Below are positions 18,154 through 27,247 of a DNA stretch of 64,000 nt, in pieces. Under the pieces are notes generated by a model. It saw nothing but the letters and a program-made list of their open reading frames with translations. It was not told the origin of the DNA and searched no databases. Location: the NCBI GenBank assembly GCA_964291485.2, contig OZ220224.1, positions 2,418,001-2,482,000 of the forward strand. Direction: 5' to 3'. The position numbers were made by a program, and so were the translations under genes. The DNA is from Kistimonas sp964291485 (GTDB lineage: Bacteria > Pseudomonadota > Gammaproteobacteria > Pseudomonadales > Endozoicomonadaceae). Within the stretch, counting starts at the first letter, position 1. The number at the start of each line of letters is the position of its first letter.

Positions 18154-19365
18154 TTAATCGAGTAATTGGCCTAGCAAGCTGCCATCCCGCAGGGCTCGTT
18201 TCACCAGGGCGATACCGCCAAGCCAGCGTTGCTCACCGAGAGGTGAGATTTCCAGTGTTGGCGCGTGGGAAATGCCTTGTACCGTTCCGTTTTCCATACA
18301 GTGCTGAATGACCGGTGCGATAACCGGAAAGGCCGCTGCTATTTCCCCGGAAAGGATAATTTTCTCAGGGCGCATCAGGTTAACGCTCATCGCGATGACA
18401 TTACCAAGGTGTTTTGCCACGTCCTTGAGGATATTCACGGCCAGTGGCTCCAGATTGACGGCACCAGTACAGATGTCAGCGATGGTTTTGTTACCCAATG
18501 GATAGGCATCAGCGGCAGGCTGGTGGTCCCGGGCCAGCTGGTTATAACGGTTTTCGATGGCGGGGTTACAGACCAGAGTTTCCAAACAGCCAAAATTACC
18601 GCAATAGCAGCGTTGTCCCAGTGGATCGACCTGAATATGCCCAATCTCACCGGCTGCACCCAGACAGCCTTCATAAAGTTCGCCATGGATCATCATACCG
18701 GCACGCACACCGTTATGAATGCTGATGAAAAGGGCGTTGCTGCAGGTTGTCGCAGTACCAAAGTAATGTTCGGCAAGGCACATCGCAGCGGTGTCATTGC
18801 TGATATAGCAGGGTATTTCGAGTGACTGGCGGACATTTTCTGCCAGTGTTAAGCGATTGACAGAAATGTTTGGCATAAAGTGCACTATACCGGCCTGGCT
18901 ATCAATCAGGCCGGGGAGAGTGATGCCAACACCCGTTAACGCGGTTATGTGATGTTTATTGTTGCTGATGAAGCTGCGCATGGCACTGATCAGACCTGCA
19001 CAGAAAGTCTCTTCTGATTCGGTTGAAGCCTGAACAGTTTCTTTTTTGATGAGCTTTCCGGATAGGTCACACAATCCCATGTGGAAATGTCTGCGGCCTG
19101 CACGTACCGCCAGCAACTGACGAGCGGTTGTATTGATAGCAAGGGAAACCGGTCGCCGACCGCCAGTGGAAGCCTGTGATGCGACTTCCTGAATCAGATG
19201 GTTATCCATCAGGAGGCGGGCAATGCGGGTCAATGTCCCAGGTGCCATCAGGCATTCACGGGCAAGTTGTATCCGTGATATCGGGCCTGCCTGATCGATA
19301 GTCCTGTAGACCGTGGCGATCGGATGCAGTCTGAGTTCCTGTCCCGTGGATTCGGTTTTGATCAT
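18154..19365 (-). CDS. nagC: ROK-family repressor NagC
   Basis: 403 aa. An N-terminal winged helix-turn-helix (ISRIQLARECLMAPGTLTRI, about residues 30-50) is followed by the ROK sugar-sensing domain. The zinc-binding motif CYCGNFGCLETLV and the GAAGEIGHIQVDPLG stretch are intact. NagC represses GlcNAc uptake and catabolism genes and is released by GlcNAc-6-phosphate, the product of NagE. Its ATG overlaps the nagA stop in an ATGA arrangement, so it is translationally coupled as the last gene of nagB-nagA-nagC. An in-frame TTG 27 nt upstream is disfavoured. Confidence 0.9.
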   Translation of the reverse strand: MIKTESTGQELRLHPIATVYRTIDQAGPISRIQLARECLMAPGTLTRIARLLMDNHLIQEVASQASTGGRRPVSLAINTTARQLLAVRAGRRHFHMGLCDLSGKLIKKETVQASTESEETFCAGLISAMRSFISNNKHHITALTGVGITLPGLIDSQAGIVHFMPNISVNRLTLAENVRQSLEIPCYISNDTAAMCLAEHYFGTATTCSNALFISIHNGVRAGMMIHGELYEGCLGAAGEIGHIQVDPLGQRCYCGNFGCLETLVCNPAIENRYNQLARDHQPAADAYPLGNKTIADICTGAVNLEPLAVNILKDVAKHLGNVIAMSVNLMRPEKIILSGEIAAAFPVIAPVIQHCMENGTVQGISHAPTLEISPLGEQRWLGGIALVKRALRDGSLLGQLLD

Positions 19366-20546
19366 TGTCCGTTGAGAGTCCCGTTGCCCCAATCGATTAA
19401 CTGGCCATCTGATATCGTTGCAGTGACAGAGTGATTCTGATCCAGAATGGTGAGGTTAGCCTGCATGCCCGGTTTGATCTGGCCGATGTGGTTACTCATG
19501 CCAATACTGTGCGCCGGTGTTGTGGTTGCCATGCAGACAGCTTCAGCCAGCGGAATATGAACGTGTTCAATGCTGTGTTTAACCGCTGCGTCCATGGTCA
19601 GGGCTGAGCCGCCGATCGTACCTTCAGCACTGAGGCACTTGCCGTCGCGATAATAGACGGTTTGACCGCCAAACAGGAACTGATCGATCTGGGTGCCAGC
19701 CGCAGGTGTGGCATCGGTAACCAGGCAGAGTCTCTTGCTGCCGAGAAGACGCCACGCCAGATGAATATTCTGCCAGTTCACATGTACGCCGTCGGCAATG
19801 ATGCCGGAACAAATATGTTGGTCATCCAGAATGGCGCCGACAGGTCCGGGCTCGCGGTTGGTCAAAGGCGGCATGGCGTTAAACAGGTGTGTAGCAAAGC
19901 CAGCGCCTGCCTTGATAGCCTGCTCAACCTCTACGCTGGTGGCCGCAGTGTGACCTATGGCTACCCGGATACCGGCTTCCGTCAATTGTTCAATGGTACC
20001 GGCCGGACAGACTTCGGGTGCCAGGGTTACCATGCTGATGGTGCTGCTGTTATCGCAAATCAGACGAAGTAAGTCAGCGTCAGGGCGTCGCACCTGTTTA
20101 GCATCATGAATACCCTTGCGATCAGGGTTAAGCCAGGGGCCTTCCAGATGCAGACCGGGCACACGAAACGGATGGTGGCTCTTATATTCCCGCGTGACCG
20201 AAATGGCGCGCTGGATATCGTTATCATCACAGGTGATCAGCGTTGGCAGGAAACTGGTGCAACCGTGACGAAGGTTAGTCTGATGCATGGTGTCCAGAGT
20301 GGTTGTGCTGATGTCACTGTTGAACAGAACGCCACCACAACCGTTCAGCTGAAGATCAATAAAGCCAGGGCAGAGATGTTTTCCTCCAAGGGAGTGGGTC
20401 GCCATGCCTTCGGACAGCTGATCGTCAGGGGCTACGGCCTTAATGACGCCATCGCTGATGACGACGGCGTGACCTTTCAGTATGTCACCGGCTGAAATGA
20501 TGATGCCATCAGTGAGGGCGAAGGTGTTTGTTTGTCCGATGTCCAT
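19362..20546 (-). CDS. nagA: N-acetylglucosamine-6-phosphate deacetylase
   Basis: 394 aa amidohydrolase. It removes the acetyl group from GlcNAc-6-P to give glucosamine-6-P. Metal and active-site motifs are visible: GFIDLQLNGCGG, HLEGPWLNP (Glu), AIGHTAATS (His), FATHLFNAMPPLTNREPG (His), and the catalytic Asp in LVTDATPAAG. The start is ATG 20546, one base after the nagB stop; a TTG 39 nt upstream would add residues not seen in the family. It is the middle gene of the nag operon. Confidence 0.95.
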   Translation of the reverse strand: MDIGQTNTFALTDGIIISAGDILKGHAVVISDGVIKAVAPDDQLSEGMATHSLGGKHLCPGFIDLQLNGCGGVLFNSDISTTTLDTMHQTNLRHGCTSFLPTLITCDDNDIQRAISVTREYKSHHPFRVPGLHLEGPWLNPDRKGIHDAKQVRRPDADLLRLICDNSSTISMVTLAPEVCPAGTIEQLTEAGIRVAIGHTAATSVEVEQAIKAGAGFATHLFNAMPPLTNREPGPVGAILDDQHICSGIIADGVHVNWQNIHLAWRLLGSKRLCLVTDATPAAGTQIDQFLFGGQTVYYRDGKCLSAEGTIGGSALTMDAAVKHSIEHVHIPLAEAVCMATTTPAHSIGMSNHIGQIKPGMQANLTILDQNHSVTATISDGQLIDWGNGTLNGQ

Positions 20547-20547
20547 G

Positions 20548-21348
20548 TCAGAATCCCTGGATATGCTCAGCTTCGATACTCTCAAAATACCGGAGGGTGC
20601 GAACCGTCAGGTCCAGTGTGGCTGCGTCATCACAGGCGAGCAGTGTTTTGGCGTGAAGCTGAAGGGCTGAGATCGTCCACATATGGTTGATGGGATCTTC
20701 CACGGCGGCTTTGACTGCCCGGGCTTTGCCAGAACCGGTGGCCAGAATCAATACTTCATCAGCATCCATGATGGTACCTACCCCGACGGTTAATGCCAGT
20801 TTGGGGACCTGATCGATATTATTCTCAAAAAAGCGGGCATTCGCCTGTCGGGTATTCAGGGCCAGGGTTTTGATCCGGGTGCGTGAGCGCAGGGAAGAGC
20901 CAGGTTCGTTAAACGCAATATGCCCATCATGGCCAACGCCACCAAAAAACAGGTGGATACCGCCAACGGCACTGATGCAGTCTTCGTAGCGCTGGCACTC
21001 GGCGTCCAGGTCATCAGCGTTGCCATCAAGAAAGTGGATGTTGGCAGCGGGAATATCGATATGCTGGAACAGGTTCTCTTCCATGAAGGTCCGGTAGCTC
21101 TGGGCATGTCCGGCATCGAGTCCAACATATTCATCCATGTTGAACGTGATGACATGCCTGAAACTGAGATCTTCCTGCTGGTGTAACCGGATCAGCTCCC
21201 GGTAAGTCACTAACGGTGTACTACCCGTGGGGAGGCCCAGCACAAAAGGGCGATCCGGGGCGGGGTTGAATGCCCGGATACGGTCGGCAATATAGCGTGC
21301 CGACCAGAGTCCTGCCGTCTGGCTGTCTCGCAGAGGGATAAGACGCAT
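20548..21348 (-). CDS. nagB: Glucosamine-6-phosphate deaminase
   Basis: 266 aa, the usual NagB length. It converts glucosamine-6-P to fructose-6-P plus ammonia. FVLGLPTGSTPLVTYRELI binds the phosphate. TFNMDEYVGLDAGHAQSY contains the catalytic Asp, and GVGHDGHIAFNEPGSSL contains the catalytic His and Glu. It is the first gene of the minus-strand nagB-nagA-nagC operon, divergent from nagE; the 245-nt gap carries a palindrome resembling a NagC box. Confidence 0.97.
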   Translation of the reverse strand: MRLIPLRDSQTAGLWSARYIADRIRAFNPAPDRPFVLGLPTGSTPLVTYRELIRLHQQEDLSFRHVITFNMDEYVGLDAGHAQSYRTFMEENLFQHIDIPAANIHFLDGNADDLDAECQRYEDCISAVGGIHLFFGGVGHDGHIAFNEPGSSLRSRTRIKTLALNTRQANARFFENNIDQVPKLALTVGVGTIMDADEVLILATGSGKARAVKAAVEDPINHMWTISALQLHAKTLLACDDAATLDLTVRTLRYFESIEAEHIQGF

Positions 21349-21524
21349 GGATTGTCTCCCGGATGGTCATGTGTAGCGGTTTCGTCTGGGCTGATGCGTA
21401 CCGATTTGGGTAACGGATAGAATCTGCCAATAATTTACATAATAAAATAATAGGCGGTTTAAAGGTCAAATTATTTCGTTTTGATTGGCTTTTAGTGATC
21501 TGAAACATAAATATTCCCACCACA

Positions 21525-21538
21525 TATTTCGCGAAATA
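21525..21538. promoter_or_regulatory. Candidate NagC operator in the nagB-nagE intergenic region
   Basis: TATTTCGCGAAATA is a perfect 14-bp palindrome 56 nt before the nagE start. It resembles the TTTC/T...GAAA core of known NagC sites. A second, degenerate half-site (TTATTTCG, 21471-21478) lies ~47 nt away on the nagB side, which would suit the looped two-site repression known for E. coli nagE-nagB. The match is by eye. Confidence 0.55.
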
Positions 21539-21593
21539 AAAAAAGTAGGTACGATGATGCCGTAAATTACTAGCCAACCGAGGGGAACCTGCC

Positions 21594-23030
21594 GTGAACA
21601 TCTTCAGTTACCTGCAGAAGCTGGGTAAGGCGCTGATGCTGCCTATTGCCTCGCTGCCTGTTGCAGCCCTGTTGCTGCGACTCGGGCAGCCCGATTTGCT
21701 GGATATTCCGTTTATGGCGGAAGCCGGCAATGCCATTTTCAGTAATCTGCCGTTGTTGTTCGCGATGGGTATTGGCGTGGGACTGTCCCGTGATGGCGCC
21801 GGTGCTGCCGCCATTGCCGGTGCGATTGGCTATTTCGTGCTGACCAGTGCGGCTGGTACGATCAATGACAGTATCAATATGTCGTTTTTCGGCGGGATTA
21901 TGGCTGGTATTGTTGCCGGACACGTCTATAACCGTTTCCATGCCACCGTCCTTCCTCAGTATCTGGGTTTCTTTGGTGGCAAGCGGCTGGTGCCGATTAT
22001 CACCGGTCTGATCATGCTGCTGGTGGCCTGGGTTTGTGGTTATGTCTGGCCGGTGATCCAGTCCGGGATTGATGCCTTTGGCCACGGTGTGGCTGAGTCT
22101 GGCTCTGTAGGGCAATTCCTGTATGGCACCCTTAACCGCGGTTTGATTCCCTTTGGATTACACCATGTGCTGAATTCCTATTTCTGGTTTGGCCTGGGTG
22201 ATTTCACCAATACCGCCGGCGAGCTGGTGACGGGTGATTTAAACCGGTTCTTTGCCGGTGATCCCACCGCAGGCGCCTTCATGGCAGGCTTCTTCCCGGT
22301 GATGATGTTCGGTTTGCCGGCAGGCGCCCTGGCTATGTATCTGGCGGCACCCAAAGCGCGTCGTGCGCAGGTCGGTGGTGTCCTGTTCTCCGTGGCGATG
22401 ACGGCATTCCTGACCGGGATTACAGAGCCCCTCGAGTTTATGTTCATGTTCCTGGCGCCGGCGTTGTATGCACTCCACGCGGTGCTGACCGGTCTGTCGC
22501 TTATGATTTCCAACCTGCTGGGCACGCTGCATGGCTTTGGATTCTCAGCCGGTCTCTTTGACTTTGTTCTGAACTGGGGCCTTGCGACGAAGCCAGAGGT
22601 GTTGCTGCTGCAGGGACTCTGCACCGGTGTTGTTTACTTTGTGAGTTTCTATGCACTGATCAAGTTCATGAACCTCAAAACACCGGGTCGTGATGAGGAT
22701 ATGGCTGAAGCAGAAACAACTGTTACCGTTCAGCCAGCTGAAGCAGTTGCCATGGACGCTGCTGATACACCAACCGGTAAGGCACAACGTTATCTGGTAC
22801 TGCTGGGTGGTATTGAAAACCTCGAAACCATTGATGCCTGTATCACTCGTCTGCGACTGAATATCCATTCACCGGTTGTTGCCAGCGATGCTGAATTCAA
22901 GGCACTGGGCGCCAGCGGTGTGATTCGGGTGGGTGAGAAGAGTATCCAGGTGGTGCTTGGCCCTGAAGCCGAAACCATTGCCGGTATCATGAAATCAATG
23001 CAGGTTGCCGAGGCAGAACCGGCACTCTGA
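21594..23030 (+). CDS. nagE: PTS N-acetylglucosamine transporter, EIICB
   Basis: 478 aa. Residues ~1-370 are the membrane-embedded IIC domain (MLPIASLPVAALLLRLGQ, GLNRGLIPFGLHH-like LNRGLIPFGLHHVLNSYFW, GITEPLEFMFMFLAP). Residues ~400-475 are the IIB domain with the phosphorylated Cys in DACITRLR. It imports GlcNAc as GlcNAc-6-P. E. coli NagE carries its own IIA domain; here IIA is missing and is supplied by the EIIA-HPr-EI gene that follows. The start follows AGGGGAACCTGCC. It is divergent from nagB. Confidence 0.95.
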   Translation: MNIFSYLQKLGKALMLPIASLPVAALLLRLGQPDLLDIPFMAEAGNAIFSNLPLLFAMGIGVGLSRDGAGAAAIAGAIGYFVLTSAAGTINDSINMSFFGGIMAGIVAGHVYNRFHATVLPQYLGFFGGKRLVPIITGLIMLLVAWVCGYVWPVIQSGIDAFGHGVAESGSVGQFLYGTLNRGLIPFGLHHVLNSYFWFGLGDFTNTAGELVTGDLNRFFAGDPTAGAFMAGFFPVMMFGLPAGALAMYLAAPKARRAQVGGVLFSVAMTAFLTGITEPLEFMFMFLAPALYALHAVLTGLSLMISNLLGTLHGFGFSAGLFDFVLNWGLATKPEVLLLQGLCTGVVYFVSFYALIKFMNLKTPGRDEDMAEAETTVTVQPAEAVAMDAADTPTGKAQRYLVLLGGIENLETIDACITRLRLNIHSPVVASDAEFKALGASGVIRVGEKSIQVVLGPEAETIAGIMKSMQVAEAEPAL

Positions 23031-23149
23031 TCACGCGGCCATTTGGTAATGTGCTTTGCCGCTCGTTTCAGGTAAGGCACATTGCTATTGCGTTCCTCTC
23101 TGTTTTTGATTGAACCCTTATCAATACCTGCTCAAGGAGGATCTTGCCT

Positions 23150-25722
23150 ATGACGATCCGTCAGAAGCCATCCGACTCCCTGACTTTGTATGCGCCACTC
23201 TCAGGCTGGTTGATGCCGGTGACACGGGTGCCTGATCCCGTGTTTGCAGAAAAAATGCTCGGAGACGGCATTGCCATTGACCCGCTGTGCCATGCGTTGA
23301 CTGCACCGTGTGAGGGCGTCGTTATCCAGTTACCCGATTCTGGTCATGCGGTTACACTGCAGACGCCAGCAGGTGTCGAGCTGTTGATCCATATCGGGCT
23401 GGATACCGTGATGCTGAAAGGCGAAGGCTTCAAGCCTCGAGTAAAGGAAGGTGATAAGGTCGGCTTGGGGCAGGTATTGATTGAATTTGATCCTGATTAC
23501 CTGGCCTGTCATGCGCGGAGTCTGGTAACGGCCATGGTGGTGACAGGCGCACGGGCTGTAGAAAGTATGGCTTGTGCAGCGGAAGGGCATGTTGAGCAGG
23601 GCACAACACCGGTAATGACCCTGGCTTTAGACGGAGGCACTGCATTGGCCGCTTCTGAGGAGGCTGTCACTCAGTATTTGGAAAGTCATCAGGCAACGAT
23701 TATCGTGCCTAACCCCAATGGATTACATGCCCGTCCGGCAGCGGTGCTCGCTGAAACCGTTAAACCCTTTAACGCAAGCGTCACCCTGAGCTGCCATGAC
23801 CGCGAGGCGAACGCCTTGAGTGTCGCGTCTGTCATGGGCCTCAATACTCGACTCGGGGATGAGATTACCGTTAAGGCCCAAGGGCAAGAGGCGGTGTTGG
23901 CGCTTGACGCTGTGATACAGGCTATCCGCAAGGGGTTGGGAGAATTTGTCGTAGAAAGTACTCAAGATTCAACCGTTGCTGAAGAGAAACCGCTTCTGGG
24001 AGTAGGGGAGGCATCGGTGCCGGGATGCTACCCAGGTATCGTGGCAGTGAACGGACTTGCCACCGGTGTAGTGCACTGGCTGTCACGTCCCGATATCAAG
24101 ATCGCTGAATATGCCTCGGATTCAAATCATGAGCTCAGCATGCTCGCAGTGGCGATAGACGCAGTTCGTCAGGAGCTGCAGGCGCTCCAGTCTCGTATGG
24201 GCGCCCGGGGCGAAGAAGGGCTGGGTGAGTTGTTTGCCGCACAGACCGCCCTGTTGGATGACCCTGATGTGTTGAAGACGACAAAGCAGGGCATTCAGGC
24301 AGGTAGAACCGCCGCTTTCAGTTGGAAACAGGCGATTGATGCTCAGGCCAATCAACTGCGATCATTGGATAATCCTCTTCTGGCTGGGCGTGCGATTGAT
24401 ATTGAGGACAGCGGTTTTCGGGTTCTCCTGCAGCTTTCTGGCATACAGAACCCAGCCACAAGCATACCGGATGACGCCATCATACTGGCTGATGATCTTG
24501 CACCCGCAGATGTCCTGATGCTCAATCCGGGAAAGGTTAAGGGACTTTGCACACTGCAGGGAGGTGCAACCTCTCATGCGGCTATTTTGGCCAAAAGCCT
24601 TTCATTGCCGATGCTTGTGGGGTTGGGATCGTCAGGGGGCGTACTCTGATAAATGGTTACCAGGTGATACTGGATGCTGCAGAAGGTTGGCTGCAGGCCA
24701 ATCCAGATCAAGCCATGCTGGATGCGTGTCGTAAAAGTATTGTTAATGAAAATGAACGCCGCGCGCTGAACAGGGCTCAGGCACACAAACCTGCGATCAC
24801 TCTGGATGGTGAACACGTTGAAGTACTGGCTAATATTGGCAACCTCAAAGAAGCTCATGACAGCGTAGCTGAAGGGGGTGAGGGCGTTGGTCTTTTACGC
24901 TCCGAGTTTCTGTTTCTGAACAGGGTCACCGAGCCGGATGAGGCTGAGCAGGCAGAATGTTATCAGGCAATTGCACGGACTCTCGGTCGGGATAGACCGC
25001 TGATTATCCGGACGCTCGATGTGGGCGGCGATAAACCCCTTCCTTACCTTCCAATCCCTAAAGAGGATAACCCCTTCCTTGGAGAACGAGGTATCCGTGT
25101 CGGGATCAACCGGCCCGGCATGCTGCGTCGACAGATACGCGCAATACTTACGGCAGCGAAACACTGTCAGCTCCGAATTATGTTGCCTATGGTCTCATCA
25201 CTGGCGGAGCTTCGAGCGGTCAAAACTCTGATCAGAGAAGAACAGGCTCAGCTGGGTGTCAGCGATGTCAGCATCGGCATCATGGTTGAGGTGCCATCAG
25301 CCGCATTGCTGGCTGACCGGTTTGCCCAAGAAGTGGATTTCTTTTCTATTGGCACTAACGATCTTACGCAGTACACACTGGCCATCGACCGTGGCCACGC
25401 CCGTCTCGCCGCTCGAGCGGATGGGCTCGATCCTTCTGTACTGCAGCTGATAGCCATGACGACTGAGGCTGCTCATCGGCATGGCAAGTGGGTCGGCGTT
25501 TGCGGCGGACTGGCGGGTGATGAGCAAGCCGTGCCACTGCTGCTCGGATTCGGTGTTGATGAATTGTCTGTCAGTGTACCCGCCATTGCTGATATCAAGG
25601 CCGCAATCAGACGTCTTTCTATGCAGCAATGCCGGAAACTGGCCCATCAGTCTCTGTCACTGGAATCAGCGACAGGGGTTCGGCAATTGGTGGCAAATCA
25701 GGTCTATCTAACAGGGAAGTAG
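23150..25722 (+). pseudogene. EIIA-HPr-EI multiphosphoryl transfer protein, frameshifted
   Basis: The reading frame from ATG 23150 (AAGGAGG 9 nt upstream) encodes EIIA-Glc-like (about residues 10-150, active His in ELLIHIGLDTV), HPr (about 185-265, NPNGLHARPAA) and the first half of enzyme I with its phospho-His in GGATSHAAILAKSL. It ends at TGA 24647-24649 just after LVGLG. The PEP-binding half of EI (GEGVGLLRSEFLFLNR, DVGGDKPLPYLP, EVPSAALLADRF, GTNDLTQYTLA, GVCGGLAG) continues in the -1 frame to 25722. The frames meet at a GGGGG run (24635-24639); one extra G restores a single ~855-aa protein. It could be a mutation, a read error in a homopolymer, or recoding. It should power NagE. Confidence 0.85.
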
Positions 25723-25729
25723 TATTCCA

Positions 25730-26053
25730 ATGGGTTTTTTTGACAAAGTTAAAACGGCTTTTAATCATCCATCTGCTGTGGTAGAGCCAGTCAGTGTCTC
25801 TGAAAATCAAGATGACAAAACGGTGAAGCTGATAAAAGACTGTATCGAGGCGTTGGGTGGACGGAAAAATATCGCCGGTCCTGTCCAGGTCGCCATGACC
25901 CGTGTTCGTGTTGAGGTGCTGAATCCTGAGCGTATAAACCGGGCGCAACTGAAGTCTTCAGGGTTACTTGGGCATATGGTGATTGGTGACACGATTGTCC
26001 ATCTGCTGGCAGGTGATCAGGCGGCTGACCTGGCGAAAGGTCTGCAGTCCTAA
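25730..26053 (+). CDS. EIIB-domain-like protein lacking the phosphocysteine
   Basis: 107 aa. Residues ~30-105 align with glucose-family PTS EIIB domains: IKDCIEALGGRKNIAGPVQV, then AMTRVRVEVLN, SSGLLGHMVIGDTIVHLLAG. In catalytically active IIB the motif is D-x-C-x-T-R-L/V-R; here Cys is replaced by Ala (VAMTRVR), so it cannot be phosphorylated in the standard way. It starts 7 nt after the EI stop, clearly in the same operon as nagE and the EIIA-HPr-EI gene. A regulatory or decoy role in sugar sensing is possible but is inference. The N-terminal FFDKVKTAF is reminiscent of orphan EIIB-like proteins in other gammaproteobacteria. Confidence 0.75.
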   Translation: MGFFDKVKTAFNHPSAVVEPVSVSENQDDKTVKLIKDCIEALGGRKNIAGPVQVAMTRVRVEVLNPERINRAQLKSSGLLGHMVIGDTIVHLLAGDQAADLAKGLQS

Positions 26054-26068
26054 TCATTTTAAGGCAAG

Positions 26069-26111
26069 TCAGATGATTAAGGGGGCATGTAAAATTCTCT
26101 TAATCATCTGA
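26069..26111. repeat. 13-bp inverted repeat with 17-nt spacer
   Basis: TCAGATGATTAAG (26069-26081) and CTTAATCATCTGA (26099-26111) are perfect reverse complements. It lies 16 nt after the EIIB-like gene and ~180 nt before fieF. No T tract follows, so it may be a 3'-end hairpin for the PTS operon or an operator for fieF. I see nothing else in the 237-nt gap. Confidence 0.5.
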
Positions 26112-26290
26112 TAAGTTGTCGCTAAAATACTCGCTAACTCTCTGATATAAAATCATTTCTTTTGTTGTTTTCGTGTTAGGCCGGACAACGACTTTGGTTA
26201 TCATGCCTAACAGTTCTGATCTGGTTTCCCTGTAATAAAGTCGTTACTGTAGAGACAGGGATTCTGAAAGCAAATTAGATAAATCACGAT

Positions 26291-27166
26291 ATGGTTAACT
26301 CAAACGCAGAGCGTAATGCGCGGTTGCTCAAGCTGGCATCCATGGCATCGGTTGTCACGGCTGTCATCCTGATTGTCGCGAAGCTGTTTGCGTGGTGGGT
26401 CAGCGGCTCGCTCAGTATGATGGCGACGGTCATTGATTCCATGCTGGATGCCTTTGCATCGCTCATCAACATGGTGGCGGTGTATATTGCGCTGAAACCG
26501 GCGGATGAAGATCATCATTTCGGTCATGGCAAGGCTGAGCAGCTGGCGGCACTGGCACAGTCAGCCTTCATTGCCGGCTCGGCCATTTTCCTGATTCTGC
26601 ATGCGATCAATGACCTGACCAATGACGTGGAGATCGCCAATGAGCAGGTTGCCATTATGGTCATGGCCTTTTCGATTGTCTGCACCCTGATATTGCTGTT
26701 GATTCAGAACTATGTGATCCGTCAGACCGGCTCGATTGCGATCAAGGCCGACGAGATGCATTACCGCATGGATTTGATTACCAATCTCAGTGTTATTTTG
26801 GCTCTGGCCCTGGCTGCGGCAGGTTATCGTGAAGCAGATGCAATTTTCGGTATTCTGATTGCGGTGTATATGCTCAACAGTGTCCGTAAAGTAGGTTGGG
26901 AAGCGATTCAGATGCTGATGGATCGAGCACTGCCGGAAGATGAGCTGGAACGCATCGAAAAAACCATTCTCAGCGTTGAGGGTGTGCAGGGAGTGCATAA
27001 TCTGAGAACCCGTATCTCCGGTGCGCTACCCATTATCCAATTCCATCTGGATGTGCAGGGCGACCTTTCCGTCCGGCAGGCCCATGATATCGGAGGGAAG
27101 GTCAAGCAGGCCATCCTGGCGTGGATGCCTGACGCTGATGTGACCTTTCACCTGGATCCCAATTAG
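26291..27166 (+). CDS. fieF: CDF-family divalent metal efflux pump FieF
   Basis: 291 aa with six membrane segments in the first ~200 residues and a C-terminal cytoplasmic ferredoxin-like domain. Transport-site residues are visible: the DxxxD in VIDSMLDAFASL and the HxxxD in MHYRMDLITN. HHFGHGKAEQLAALAQ carries further conserved His/Glu. FieF exports Fe2+/Zn2+ in exchange for protons. ATG 26291 has no clear ribosome binding site. The gene is followed by a strong bidirectional terminator. Confidence 0.93.
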   Translation: MVNSNAERNARLLKLASMASVVTAVILIVAKLFAWWVSGSLSMMATVIDSMLDAFASLINMVAVYIALKPADEDHHFGHGKAEQLAALAQSAFIAGSAIFLILHAINDLTNDVEIANEQVAIMVMAFSIVCTLILLLIQNYVIRQTGSIAIKADEMHYRMDLITNLSVILALALAAAGYREADAIFGILIAVYMLNSVRKVGWEAIQMLMDRALPEDELERIEKTILSVEGVQGVHNLRTRISGALPIIQFHLDVQGDLSVRQAHDIGGKVKQAILAWMPDADVTFHLDPN

Positions 27167-27188
27167 AACTTCAGATGAGCTCATTCAT

Positions 27189-27227
27189 AAAAAAGGCTAC
27201 CGGTTGCTGATTCCGGTAGCCTTTTTT
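27189..27227. terminator. Strong bidirectional terminator between fieF and the RND pump
   Basis: Fifteen paired bases: AAAAAAGGCTACCGG and CCGGTAGCCTTTTTT around a 9-nt loop. It has A6 on one side and T6 on the other, so it serves both convergent transcripts. Confidence 0.92.
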
Positions 27228-27247
27228 CTTGCAGGGTTTCAGTGGGT

